Source: JACCZX01 sp963801035 (GTDB taxonomy: Bacteria > Pseudomonadota > Gammaproteobacteria > Burkholderiales > Burkholderiaceae_F). Taken from it: DNA of 64,000 nt. The stretch lies in contig CAWDDF010000005.1 in NCBI GenBank assembly GCA_963801035.1, forward strand, positions 62,001-126,000, given 5' to 3'. Shown here one piece after another: positions 45,514 through 54,311 of this stretch (positions within the stretch are counted from its first letter, which is position 1; every line of letters starts with the position of its first letter). The position numbers and the translations under genes are program-made. Under the pieces are notes generated by a model. That model was not told the DNA's origin. It did not search any database and worked only from the letters and a program-made list of their open reading frames with translations.

Positions 45514-46815
45514 ATGCTCGATATCAATTTGTTGCGCAAGGATGTTGCGGCCGTCGCGGCGCGGTTGAAAACGCGCGGCTACGAGTTCGACGTTGATCGC
45601 TTCAACGCACTCGAAACCGCACGCAAAGCCCTGCAGAAAAATACTGAAGAACTTCAGGCGCGGCGTAACGCGCTGTCGAAGCAGATCGGAATGCTGAAAG
45701 CAAAAGGAGAGGATGCGACCAGCTTGCTCGCCGAGGCGAGTTTGATTCCGGACCAAGTCAAGAAGCTCGAGACGGAGCTTGCCGGCATTCAACACGAGTT
45801 GCAGCAATGGATGCTGGAAGTTCCGAACCTGCTGCACGAATCTGTGCCGATCGGCGCTTCGGCGGACCACAACGTCGAAGTGCGCAGATGGGGCGCTCCA
45901 CGCACATTCGATTTTCCTGTGAAGGATCACGTCGACATAGGAACGCCGCTCGGACTTGATTTCGATACCGCGGCAAAGCTTTCTGGCTCGCGCTTCACGC
46001 TGCTTCGCGGCCCGCTTGCGCGGCTACAGCGCGCGCTCGCACAGTTCATGCTCGACGTGCAGACGCGCGAGCACGGCTACACCGAGTTGTATACGCCGTA
46101 CATCGTCAATTCCGACTGCCTGATTGGCACGACGCAACTGCCGAAGTTCCGCGACGACATGTTCTGGGTGACCAAGGGCGGCGGAGATGGCGCGGAAGAA
46201 AAACGCGAAGAGATGTATCTGATCTCGACTTCGGAGATCTCGCTGACGAACACCGTGCGCGAAGAAATCTTGAGCGAGTCGAACTTGCCGCTGAAGTTGA
46301 CTGCGAACACGCCGTGCTTTCGCTCCGAGTCGGGCAGCTACGGCAAGGACACGCGCGGAATGATCCGCAATCATCAATTCGAAAAGGTCGAGATCGTCCA
46401 GATCGTTCATCCTGCCACATCGTATGAGGCGCACGAGCAGTTGGTTGGCCATGCCGAAGCGATACTTCAGAAACTCGAGTTGCCGTATCGCGTGATGCTG
46501 CTGTGCGCGGGAGACACCAGCTTCGGCTCCGCGAAGACGTACGACCTCGAAGTATGGCTGCCGGGACAAAATGCTTATCGCGAAATTTCGTCGTGCTCGA
46601 ACTTTGAAGCGTTCCAGGCGCGGCGTATGCAGACCCGATTCAAGAACGCACAGGGCAAGACGGAATTTGTGCACACCCTAAACGGCTCCGGGCTCGCGGT
46701 GGGACGCACGCTAGTGGCATTGCTCGAAAATTTTCAGCGAGCCGACGGAGGTGTCGATGTGCCCAGCGCACTGCGGCCCTTCATCGACGGCGTTTCGGTG
46801 CTGCATCCTGCGTAG
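45514..46815 (+). CDS. serS: Seryl-tRNA synthetase
   Basis: A 433-residue class II synthetase charging tRNA-Ser. The N-terminal coiled-coil arm (RNALSKQIGMLKAKGEDATS) binds the long variable arm. Class II motif 2 is FRSESGSYGKDTRGMIRNHQ and motif 3 is GSGLAVGRTLVALLEN. It starts nine bases after rarA. Two tRNA-Ser genes follow within 2.2 kb, the nearer only 35 bases downstream. Confidence 0.97.
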   Translation: MLDINLLRKDVAAVAARLKTRGYEFDVDRFNALETARKALQKNTEELQARRNALSKQIGMLKAKGEDATSLLAEASLIPDQVKKLETELAGIQHELQQWMLEVPNLLHESVPIGASADHNVEVRRWGAPRTFDFPVKDHVDIGTPLGLDFDTAAKLSGSRFTLLRGPLARLQRALAQFMLDVQTREHGYTELYTPYIVNSDCLIGTTQLPKFRDDMFWVTKGGGDGAEEKREEMYLISTSEISLTNTVREEILSESNLPLKLTANTPCFRSESGSYGKDTRGMIRNHQFEKVEIVQIVHPATSYEAHEQLVGHAEAILQKLELPYRVMLLCAGDTSFGSAKTYDLEVWLPGQNAYREISSCSNFEAFQARRMQTRFKNAQGKTEFVHTLNGSGLAVGRTLVALLENFQRADGGVDVPSALRPFIDGVSVLHPA

Positions 46816-46850
46816 CTCGCGCAGATATACTTTGCAGTTCGCCGCGTCCT

Positions 46851-46941
46851 GGAGAGGTGGCAGAGTGGTCGAATGCGCCGGACTCGAAATCCGGTTTACT
46901 CCTCTGGAGTAACGTGGGTTCGAATCCCACCCTCTCCGCCA
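46851..46941 (+). tRNA. tRNA-Ser (anticodon CGA)
   Basis: A 91-base cloverleaf with acceptor stem GGAGAGG/CCTCTCC, discriminator G and encoded CCA. The anticodon loop is ACTCGAAAT, there is a long class II variable arm (TACTCCTCTGGAGTA), and the T-arm is GTGGGTTCGAATCCCAC. It reads the codon UCG. Confidence 0.97.
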
Positions 46942-46990
46942 TCTAATATTTATTGAGACATTCCACTTTTCACAAGGGCGGAACAACAAA

Positions 46991-48961
46991 ATGGGCAACA
47001 TCGAATCGATCTCGCATGAACAGCGAGTGTTTCCACCGAGCCCAGAGTTTGTGCGGCAGGCCAACGTGCCGGGCATGGAGGCGCATCGCGCGCTGTGTGC
47101 TGAGGCTGACCGCGATTTCACCGGCTTTTGGGCACGGCTTGCGCGTGAGCACCTTGAATGGAGCACGCCGTTTACCCAGGTCCTCGATGAATCCAAAGCA
47201 CCGTTCTACAAGTGGTATGCCGATGGCGAGCTGAACGCGTCGTTCAACTGCTGGATCGCAACCTCGCTAACGGCAACGCTGACAAAGTCGCGATCATTTT
47301 CGAAGCCGACGACGGAACGGTCACGAAGATTAGCTATCGCGAGTTGCACTCGAAGGTATGCCAGCTTGCCAACGGCATCAAGTCGCTTGGCCACGCGAAA
47401 GGTGAGCGCGCGATTATCTACATGCCGATGTCGATCGAAGCGGTCGCTGCGATGCAGGCATGTGCGCGGCTCGGCATCATTCATTCGGTTGTGTTCGGCG
47501 GCTTCTCTGCAAAGAGCGTGCAGGAACGCGTGATCGATGCCGGTGCCACGCTGATCATTGCGGCTGACGAACAGATGCGCGGCGGCAAGTCGATCGCATT
47601 AAAGGCGGCGATCGACGATGCGTTTGCAATGGGCGGCTGCGAGAAGGTGCGCAATGTCATCGTCTATCGGCGCACTGGTGGCAAAGTCGCATGGACCGAA
47701 GGCCGCGATAAATGGATGCACGATGTGATGGCGAATCAGCCGAGCACATGCGATGCGGTGGCCGTCAATGCGGAGCACCCGCTGTTCATCCTCTACACGT
47801 CGGGCTCGACCGGCAAGCCGAAGGGTGTGCAGCACTCCACCGGTGGCTATTTGCTGTGGGCCGCGGTCACGATGAAATGGGTGTTCGACATCAAGCCATC
47901 CGACGTGTTCTGGTGCACTGCCGACGTCGGTTGGGTGACCGGACACACCTATGTCTGTTATGGACCGCTTGCAGTCGGCGCCACCGAAGTGATCTTCGAA
48001 GGCGTGCCCACCCATCCGCACGCCGGGCGCTTCTGGGAGATGTGCCAGCGACCACGGTGTCACCGTGTTCTACACCGCGCCGACTGCGATTCGCTCTCTG
48101 ATAAAAGCGGGCGGTGAGCTGCCGAAGAAATACGATCTGTCCAAGATGCGGATACTCGGCACCGTCGGTGAGCCGATCAACCCGGAAGCATGGATGTGGT
48201 ACCACACCGTGGTGGGCCAAGGTCGCTGTCCGGTCGTCGATACGTTCTGGCAGACCGAAACCGGCGGGCACGTGATCTCGCCGTTGCCGGGCGCAACGCC
48301 GCTGGTGCCTGGTTCGTGCACGTTGCCATTGCCCGGAATCATGGCTGCGGTGGTTGATGAAGCCGGTCATGACGTGCCAAACGGCCAAGGCGGATTGCTG
48401 GTGATCAAGCGGCCCTGGCCGTCAATGATCCGCACGATCTGGGGTGACCCGGAGCGCTTCAAGAAGTCGTACTACCCGGAAGAGCTCGGCGGCAATTTGT
48501 ATCTGGCCGGCGACGGTTCGGTGCGCGACAAGGAGACGGGCTACTTCACGATCATGGGCCGCATCGACGACGTCTTGAACGTCTCCGGCCATCGCATGGG
48601 CACGATGGAAATAGAATCGGCGCTGGTGGCCAACTCTCTGGTTGCGGAAGCAGCAGTGGTAGGCCGGCCGGACGAGCTGACTGGCGAAAGTATTTGCGCC
48701 TTCGTCGTGCTCAAGCAGGCACGCCCGAACGGCGAAGAGGGCCAGAAGATCGCGAAGCAGTTGCGCGATTGGGTCGGCAAGGAAATCGGAGCGATAGCTA
48801 AGCCGAAAGACATTCGCTTCGGCGACAATCTGCCGAAGACGCGTTCCGGAAAAATTATGCGTCGCTTGCTGCGATCGATCGCGCGCGGCGAAGAGATTAC
48901 GCAGGATGTATCGACGCTGGAGAATCCTGCAATTCTGGAACAGCTGAAAGTGACGCTGTAG
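46991..48961 (+). pseudogene. acs: Acetyl-CoA synthetase, two frameshifts
   Basis: Three frames rebuild an Acs of about 656 residues that would make acetyl-CoA from acetate, ATP and CoA. Part 1 contains GFWARLAREHLEWSTPFTQV. A base is missing at about 47250 (expected NCLDRNLANGNADKVAIIFE). Part 2 holds the AMP-binding loop FILYTSGSTGKPKGVQHST and WCTADVGWVTGHTYVCYGPL. An extra base near 48052 separates part 3 (YTAPTAIRSLIKAGGEL, VDTFWQTETGGHVISPLPGA, ISPLPG and the acetylation-site lysine in LPKTRSGKIMRRLLRSIARG). As written only fragments are made. The gene sits between two tRNA-Ser genes. Confidence 0.9.
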
Positions 48962-48968
48962 TTAAACA

Positions 48969-49059
48969 GGAGAGATGGCCGAGCGGTCGAAGGCGCACGC
49001 CTGGAAAGTGTGTATAGGTCATAAGCCTATCGTGGGTTCGAATCCCACTCTCTCCGCCA
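48969..49059 (+). tRNA. tRNA-Ser (anticodon GGA)
   Basis: A 91-base class II tRNA with acceptor GGAGAGA/TCTCTCC, discriminator G and encoded CCA. The anticodon loop is CTGGAAA, the variable arm is long (TGTATAGGTCATAAGCCTA), and the T-arm is GTGGGTTCGAATCCCAC. It reads UCC and UCU. It starts seven bases after acs and its 3' end is followed by decayed integrase sequence. Confidence 0.97.
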
Positions 49060-49106
49060 AGTACGCTTCATGTCCACACCCGCAGCGTTCGCCCGCGTTC
49101 GGTCTA

Positions 49107-49440
49107 CCTACTTGAATTGACAGTGTAAGTAGCGCGTCGATTGCGGCAGAAGCCAAAGCAGCGGCGCACCAAGAGCAGGCAGAATTTAAGCGCGAACGCA
49201 TGACCCTCGCCCGAGTTGCGCGCGCTTATCACGAGCGGGTCATCGAGCCGAATAGAACCGGCAAGCACGCAGCGCAGGTGGATTGCCTCATTGGAACAGC
49301 ACGGCTACTAACGGCCAGTAGCGGACCTCCAGAATGCGGACACGCGACTAAACGTCGAGCGCGCGGGCGCGCGCCTTCTACGTTGAGGAGATCCGTTACG
49401 GGACCGGATTGAACTCGCGGTGACGGTTGCTTTGCCCGAT
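49107..49440 (+). pseudogene. Decayed tyrosine-recombinase (phage integrase) N-terminal fragment
   Basis: In one frame, IAAEAKAAAHQEQAEFKRER runs into MTLARVARAYHERVIEPNRT and GKHAAQ. The next frame then supplies WIASLEQHG, giving the KHAAQWIASLEQH block found in the SAM-like domain of P4-type integrases. A further frame has RPVADLQNADTR. Stops and shifts prevent a protein, and the catalytic domain is absent. The fragment starts about 50 bases after the tRNA-Ser 3' end and points away from it, as do integrases of tRNA-targeting islands. It is therefore probably the scar of a lost island. Confidence 0.55.
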
Positions 49441-49499
49441 AGCCGAAATCCCCGCATCGCAGTCTGCAGCGGTGCATCTCGAGCGAATCCCACATCAAT

Positions 49500-49545
49500 G
49501 GGTCGCGGACGCACGGGTCGCGGACGCAGGGGGTCGCGGCCGCGC
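49500..49545. repeat. Short GC-rich tandem repeat
   Basis: Three imperfect copies of about 15 bases (core GGGTCGCGGACGCA) at 49500, 49515 and 49530. The third is diverged. It is non-coding sequence in the decayed region after the integrase remnant. Confidence 0.7.
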
Positions 49546-49624
49546 CGCAGACGTTCGATCATTGCGCAGTCAATTGGTGAGAGTGCTTCTTGCCCCGAGG
49601 TAATGACGACCGTTGATTCGCAGT

Positions 49625-50362
49625 ATGGGAACAACAAGCGTCAGGGATTCGATTCTTCTCGTCGGTGCAAGCGGGCGAACGGGGCGTTATGTTCTGCGCT
49701 ACCTGTGTGCCGCGTCGGTGCCGGTCATCGCCTGCGTGCGAGGCGCGGATCGCCTTGCGTCCGAACTGTCGTTGCAGTCTGCCGAAGTTGTGTTTGCCGA
49801 CGTGGAGCAGCCACATACGTTTGCTCCGTTGATTGAGCGCGCGGCACATGTGATCTACCTCGCCGGCGGGGATCGAAGAGGGTTGTCGCCCGGCGCATGG
49901 CAAGTTGAGGTTGATGGCCTGTCAGACTGCCTTGCACTCGCCAAGCGCGCCGATCTGCCGGGTCGATGGATTTCGGTGGGCTACAGCGGATCGGATCAGC
50001 GCACTGCCGCGACCTGGGCGGAGACTCGGTGGCGCGACCTGAAGCGTGCGGCCGATGAGGTGATAGCCGCAAGCGGCGTCAACTATTTCGTCCTGCGCAC
50101 TGGACTGATCGCTGCCCCGGCTAGTACTGAGGCGCGCGTGAGCATTACGCAAGATTCCGCCGCGCCTGACGCCGAGCTTCCATGCAATGCGCTCGCCTTT
50201 CTCTTGGCTGGCGCTGCGCTGTCGGGCGCGACGACTCGCTCGCATGTGACCGTTCGCCGTGACCCTCGCGGGCTCACACTGCAGAGCGCTGTCCAGGCGT
50301 TCCGGCTATTGCGACAGGACGGCCCTATTTTTAGCACGACAAGACTGATGGGCCACCGTTGA
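49625..50362 (+). CDS. NAD(P)-binding atypical SDR/NmrA-like protein
   Basis: A 245-residue Rossmann-fold protein. The N-terminal LLVGASGRTGRYVLRYLCAA gives the GxxGxxG dinucleotide loop, and HVIYLAGGDRR and WISVGYSGSDQR occupy the usual positions of the SDR fold. The catalytic YxxxK is not obvious, so it is likely one of the atypical, NmrA-like members with unknown substrate or a regulatory role. ATG at 49625 is preferred to a TTG at 49613. A hairpin follows its stop. It lies just beyond the island scar and may itself be acquired. Confidence 0.75.
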   Translation: MGTTSVRDSILLVGASGRTGRYVLRYLCAASVPVIACVRGADRLASELSLQSAEVVFADVEQPHTFAPLIERAAHVIYLAGGDRRGLSPGAWQVEVDGLSDCLALAKRADLPGRWISVGYSGSDQRTAATWAETRWRDLKRAADEVIAASGVNYFVLRTGLIAAPASTEARVSITQDSAAPDAELPCNALAFLLAGAALSGATTRSHVTVRRDPRGLTLQSAVQAFRLLRQDGPIFSTTRLMGHR

Positions 50363-50380
50363 TGCCCTCGTAAGGCAAGA

Positions 50381-50400
50381 TTGCGCGCTTTGGCGCGCAA
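50381..50400 (+). terminator. Probable terminator hairpin
   Basis: Perfect stem TTGCGCGC-TTTG-GCGCGCAA, 18 bases after the stop of the NAD(P)-binding gene. The following GGTTTCTG has only a weak T-run, so efficiency is uncertain. Confidence 0.55.
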
Positions 50401-50779
50401 GGTTTCTGAATACGCCGCGACTTTCACCTCGACAATCGCTAACAGGCGCTGAACACCCGCATTCGAGCAGGTGTTGAAGGACTGCTTTCTGCCGCGTCGA
50501 ATGGCAGCAATGCAACGAAAGCGCTAGTCACATTTCCGGCCGATAGCCGACCTACATGAGTGGCTTCCCTGCCTTCAGCATTGATCTGAACTTTCGCGCA
50601 GCAAGCAGCGACTCTACTTCGACGCCGCGGTATTTGTCGTAATTTTTTACAACTGCATCACATTCAGAATCCAGGCTAGCGGCAAACAGCAACATCTTCA
50701 GCACCTTACGGCTTATGGCACGTAAAGTGCTGTCACCGCACGTATCGGTCGCGAGTGGATTCCAGATTCGGAGGCGCAA
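50401..50779. other. Intergenic region, no gene recognised
   Basis: About 380 bases between the hairpin and the PEP-CTERM gene. A minus-strand frame (50552-50890) ends LLAARKFRSMLKAGKPLM but overlaps the start of the next gene and matches nothing known to me. Near the right end is the GGAGG ribosome-binding site of the PEP-CTERM gene (about 50769-50773). No promoter stands out. Confidence 0.4.
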
Positions 50780-51355
50780 ATGACGCGTACGGCCTTGAAA
50801 TGTTTCGCGGTGGCATGTATTGCCATGATCTCGCAAGGCTTGGCCGCCGCCCCCCTTAATGGTCAAACAATTGAAACCACGAGTTTTCACGGAACTGCGC
50901 CTGACGCGACAACGATCATTGGCCCGGAGTCTAGAGTTGTTGGGGCGGGCATCGAGTTGGCGGACTTTGGTTGGTTAGGCTTTCTTAACATAAATTTTTC
51001 CGATACGAACATCCTGATTACGGCGGCGACCGATCAACCGTCCGGTTTTCTTGAAGTGCTTCGTTTTTTGGACGCAATCGGCAACATTCCAGCCTTCACA
51101 GGCATCTCGATCAATCCCTCGACGAATTACGCCGGCTTTGACGCTTCGCGAATTTCTTTTTTCGACTCAGATCGGATTGACATCAGTCTGACGAACCTAA
51201 ACGGCCTGCAGGGGCAACAGATCTCACTTGACCTCACCGCCGCTCCCGGGCAAGTAGTTCCCGAGCCGTGGACGATCTGGCTTCTCGTTGTTGGTATGGC
51301 AACGCTTGTCGCATTGCGTCGCCGGGAAATTTGGCAAGCACTCATCCGACCATAA
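50780..51355 (+). CDS. PEP-CTERM sorting-domain protein
   Basis: A 191-residue exported protein. The N-terminal signal peptide is ALKCFAVACIAMISQGLAAA. The middle is a beta-rich, Asn/Asp/Thr-rich region without known domains. The C-terminus is a textbook PEP-CTERM tripartite signal: PEP at residues 161-163 in VVPEPWTIWLLVVGMATLVA, one hydrophobic helix, then the basic cluster RRRE. Such proteins are cleaved by exosortase (EpsH/XrtA type) at the inner membrane and are usually linked to exopolysaccharide. No exosortase is in the window. GGAGG six bases before the ATG supports the start. Confidence 0.9.
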   Translation: MTRTALKCFAVACIAMISQGLAAAPLNGQTIETTSFHGTAPDATTIIGPESRVVGAGIELADFGWLGFLNINFSDTNILITAATDQPSGFLEVLRFLDAIGNIPAFTGISINPSTNYAGFDASRISFFDSDRIDISLTNLNGLQGQQISLDLTAAPGQVVPEPWTIWLLVVGMATLVALRRREIWQALIRP

Positions 51356-51441
51356 ATCGAACAGCTCTGGATGCAGCGGCTAGAACATCGCCGCTGCAGT
51401 CCCGACGACGTCACCTCTCATCGCAGGCGCGGGATCCTAAG

Positions 51442-53961
51442 TCAGTGACAGGTTGGGCTGCGACGGTCCATAGCCGGTCGTTTGCGCGTCGCAGAAGGCG
51501 ATGAGCCTCTCGGAACGCGCTGACGGGCCACGATTCCGATAATAGCGAGGACTAGAAGATACAGAAGTGCGCTGGGTTCGAACGCGCCGCCTCCGCCCAT
51601 GTTCTGAGGTGCAGCACTGCTACCCACGCTCTGACTCGCGGGCGGCGCGGTGAGTGCCTCTCCCGCCAGCGTAACCGTAAGGTTTCCTGCGTTACTGGCG
51701 ATCGACAGGGTTCCCGACTGAGAACCCGCTGCAGACGGAGCGAACAACACTTCGAGCAAGCAGGATTCGCCTGGCGTAAGACTGAAGCGCGGGGATTCGC
51801 AAGTGCCTGCTTTCCCGAGCGCGAACGGGGCACCGACGCTTACTTCTGAAACGTCCAAATTGGTCGAACCAGGATTACTCAACGATAGCGACTGCGTTGG
51901 GGTTTGCGAGGCGATCGGAGCAGATCCGAAGTCCAGCGTGGTTCTGTCACTGCTGATCTCCGGTGCCGCCACAGCGCTCGCGTCGCCGGCCAACGCCACC
52001 ATCAGCGGGGAGGGTGTACCGGTGCTCAATACGCTTAGTCCGCCAGTTCGCGCGCCAGGAGCGGTGGGTGAAAAGCGTATGTCGACCGCACATGATGCTC
52101 CCTGCGGAAGAACGATCGCCGCCGCGCATCCTCCCGTTGTTCCACCAACGAGCATGAATTCGCTGTTGCTCGTGCTAATGGCCCCCAACGTCAAACTACC
52201 GGGGCCGGCGTTGGTGATAACGACGCTATCGGCTGATGACGGCTGGCCTACCGCCGTCATTCCAGGAAATGCCATTGGACTGGGCGAAGCTTCTAGAACT
52301 GGCACGGGCAGGCTCGTGCCGACGCCTGTAAGTGCCACGCTCAGCGGACTGCCGGCAGCGCCATGAGCAACCGCCAGCGTTGATGCGAGCGAACCACTCG
52401 CACTTGGAGCGAACACAACGGTGAGCATGCAGGCTTGTCCCGCCGCGAGGCTAGCGCCCATGCAAGTACCGCTCTGAGTGAAGTGCATGCCGGAGATCGC
52501 AACGCTACTGATGACCAGGCGTCCTCCTCCCGCATTGCTGACCGTGACAGCTTGAGTGGTGCTGTTTGTGCCGATCTGCTGAGTGCTGAAGGTCAACGCT
52601 GCTGGAGTTATGGTGGCCACCGGAATGTTCGACGTCGCATTTCCGGTCAGAGAAATCGTGACGTTGCCGCCCGAGTTGTTGGACGCGATGGTGAGATTGC
52701 TGGTGCGGGTTCCCACCGCCGTGGGTGCAAAGGAGAAGACAAGCGTGCAGTTACCACCGCTCGCTGCCAATGCCATGCCGGCCTGGCAGGATCCAGCGCG
52801 AGAAAAGTCTGCGACATGACTGCCTCCTTGGGTTAGAGAGCCGATATTTAATACACCGGTCCCTACATTAGTCACCGTAATGGTCCGCGGTGCGCTTTGC
52901 GACCCGACTTCCTGTGGCCCGAAACTCAACGAATTGGCGCTTAGCGCAATTGTGGGCGCCGCCGCCGCTGTGGCCGTTCCATTCAGCGCCACGCTGCTGG
53001 TTCCACCCGCGGCGTTATGCGCCAACACCAGCGAGGCGGTCTCTAATCCGAGCACAGTCGGTCGGTAGGTCAGGTCGACACGGCACGACGCGCTAGGCGG
53101 TACACCCGTCGTTACTGAGCAGGTTGATGTCGGCTCGATTCGAAAGTCGGTTGCGTTCGTTCCGGCAGTCGAGATTGCGCTAAAGACCAACGCAGCATTA
53201 CCCGTATTTGCAACCGTGGCTGAGTAGACAGCACTTGCGCCGCCGGCTGTTGTTGCCGGAAATGTGATGGCCGCCGGTGACACCACGATTGATGGCATCG
53301 GTGGAAGACTTGCGCTACCGGTCAACGGCACAGAGCTGGTGGCGCCAGCCGCGTTGTGAGCAATCGTGAGTGCTGAGGATTTCGCGCCGATCGTGGTGGG
53401 TCGAAACGTGAGATTTACTCTGCATGAGGCGCCAGCCGCGAGCGTTGAGCCTGCACGGCAAGTGGAGCTCGTCTCCACGCGAAACTCGGCCGCATTCGTA
53501 CCGCTGAGACTGAGACTCGACAAGACAAGATTGCCGGTGCCGCTGTTGGAAACCGTCACTGCCGCTATAGCGCTTGCGCTGCCGACGTAAGTCGCGGCGA
53601 AAGCGACCGATGTGGGAGCCACTGCAATCGCAGGAACCGCAGAAACATTGGGATTGGCCAGATAGGCCGCGATATCAAGCGCATTCTGGTTGCTGACATA
53701 TGCCGACAGAAACCGCATTTGCGGCTCCTGCGCGATCGCTTCCAGGATTGTCGACGCTCTATTGGCGCCTTTCAGGACATCATTCATGTCCCTGGTTGGG
53801 TCAACGCCATGACACGCGCTGTTTCCGCAGCTCAGTGTTGCGCCGTTAGTGTTGAGGTAGAGCGCCTTGCCCCGCAAAGCATCCTGCGCGTTTGAAACGG
53901 GGGCCCCAAGCAGCAAGGCAATGAACGAGAGTAGTGGCAGAAACCGGTTGGAATGATTCAT
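51442..53961 (-). CDS. Large exported protein: heme-like motif plus about seven choice-of-anchor-D (ASH) repeats
   Basis: An 839-residue protein. It has a signal peptide (RFLPLLSFIALLLGAPVSNA), then a cytochrome-c-like module of about 75 residues (LSCGNSACHGVDPTRDMNDV ... DIAAYLANP) whose heme motif is C-x4-C-H, not the normal C-x2-C-H. Seven immunoglobulin-like repeats of about 95-100 residues follow (marker NAAGATSSVPLTGSA, SVALTG, VTVSNSGTGNLVLSSLSLSG). The end is a sorting-like tail: GGGG, a helix (LLYLLVLAIIGIVARQRV) and a basic stretch, resembling GlyGly-CTERM. It was probably displayed on the cell surface after T2SS export; gsp genes lie 6 kb away. Function unknown. Confidence 0.82.
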   Translation of the reverse strand: MNHSNRFLPLLSFIALLLGAPVSNAQDALRGKALYLNTNGATLSCGNSACHGVDPTRDMNDVLKGANRASTILEAIAQEPQMRFLSAYVSNQNALDIAAYLANPNVSAVPAIAVAPTSVAFAATYVGSASAIAAVTVSNSGTGNLVLSSLSLSGTNAAEFRVETSSTCRAGSTLAAGASCRVNLTFRPTTIGAKSSALTIAHNAAGATSSVPLTGSASLPPMPSIVVSPAAITFPATTAGGASAVYSATVANTGNAALVFSAISTAGTNATDFRIEPTSTCSVTTGVPPSASCRVDLTYRPTVLGLETASLVLAHNAAGGTSSVALNGTATAAAAPTIALSANSLSFGPQEVGSQSAPRTITVTNVGTGVLNIGSLTQGGSHVADFSRAGSCQAGMALAASGGNCTLVFSFAPTAVGTRTSNLTIASNNSGGNVTISLTGNATSNIPVATITPAALTFSTQQIGTNSTTQAVTVSNAGGGRLVISSVAISGMHFTQSGTCMGASLAAGQACMLTVVFAPSASGSLASTLAVAHGAAGSPLSVALTGVGTSLPVPVLEASPSPMAFPGMTAVGQPSSADSVVITNAGPGSLTLGAISTSNSEFMLVGGTTGGCAAAIVLPQGASCAVDIRFSPTAPGARTGGLSVLSTGTPSPLMVALAGDASAVAAPEISSDRTTLDFGSAPIASQTPTQSLSLSNPGSTNLDVSEVSVGAPFALGKAGTCESPRFSLTPGESCLLEVLFAPSAAGSQSGTLSIASNAGNLTVTLAGEALTAPPASQSVGSSAAPQNMGGGGAFEPSALLYLLVLAIIGIVARQRVPRGSSPSATRKRPAMDRRSPTCH

Positions 53962-54311
53962 TGGCGGACCTCAGGTCGTGTCGCTTGTTCTTCAGGAATA
54001 CGACAGGCGTTTGGCTACGGAAACTGGAGGTACTGGTAGGAGATCGTGCTCTGATTGCGAATGCAGCGGTCGACGAGCGGTCCCCCAATCAGGCTAAAAC
54101 TGATGGGAGTGCTTACACCCGTGAATTAGGTATCAAGCCGAGTGAAGTTCTTTGCTTTGAGGGAACATGGCGCGGAGAAGAAGTGATTCCGCCTGCGGCA
54201 CGACATGATCGTCAGGACGCAGAGACGCCTGCAAACGAACCTCTTCGTCCGTGCGAAGCACGCAACAGGCCGCGAACGCTATTCGTTCACGACGCCGTAA
54301 CGGGTCTACGG
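53962..54311. other. Intergenic region, no gene recognised
   Basis: A 350-base gap between two minus-strand genes. It should contain the promoter of the large repeat protein and the 3' region of the transglycosylase gene. A plus-strand frame runs through it (53934-54467) but overlaps both flanking genes antisense, has no domain and is not counted as a gene. No hairpin with a T-tract was found. Confidence 0.5.

Noticed and set aside
47200..48100. Programmed ribosomal frameshifting in acs
   Set aside because: There are two shifts in opposite directions, no slippery heptamer with a following pseudoknot, and Acs is not known to use recoding. Sequencing error or decay is simpler.
49500..49545. 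A possible CRISPR array from the tandem 15-base units
   Set aside because: The units are directly adjacent without spacers, too short and only three in number; no cas genes are present.
49420..49836. A 138-residue plus-strand frame covering the GC-rich tandem repeats
   Set aside because: Low-complexity Arg/Gly sequence produced by the repeat, running out of frame into the NAD(P)-binding gene.
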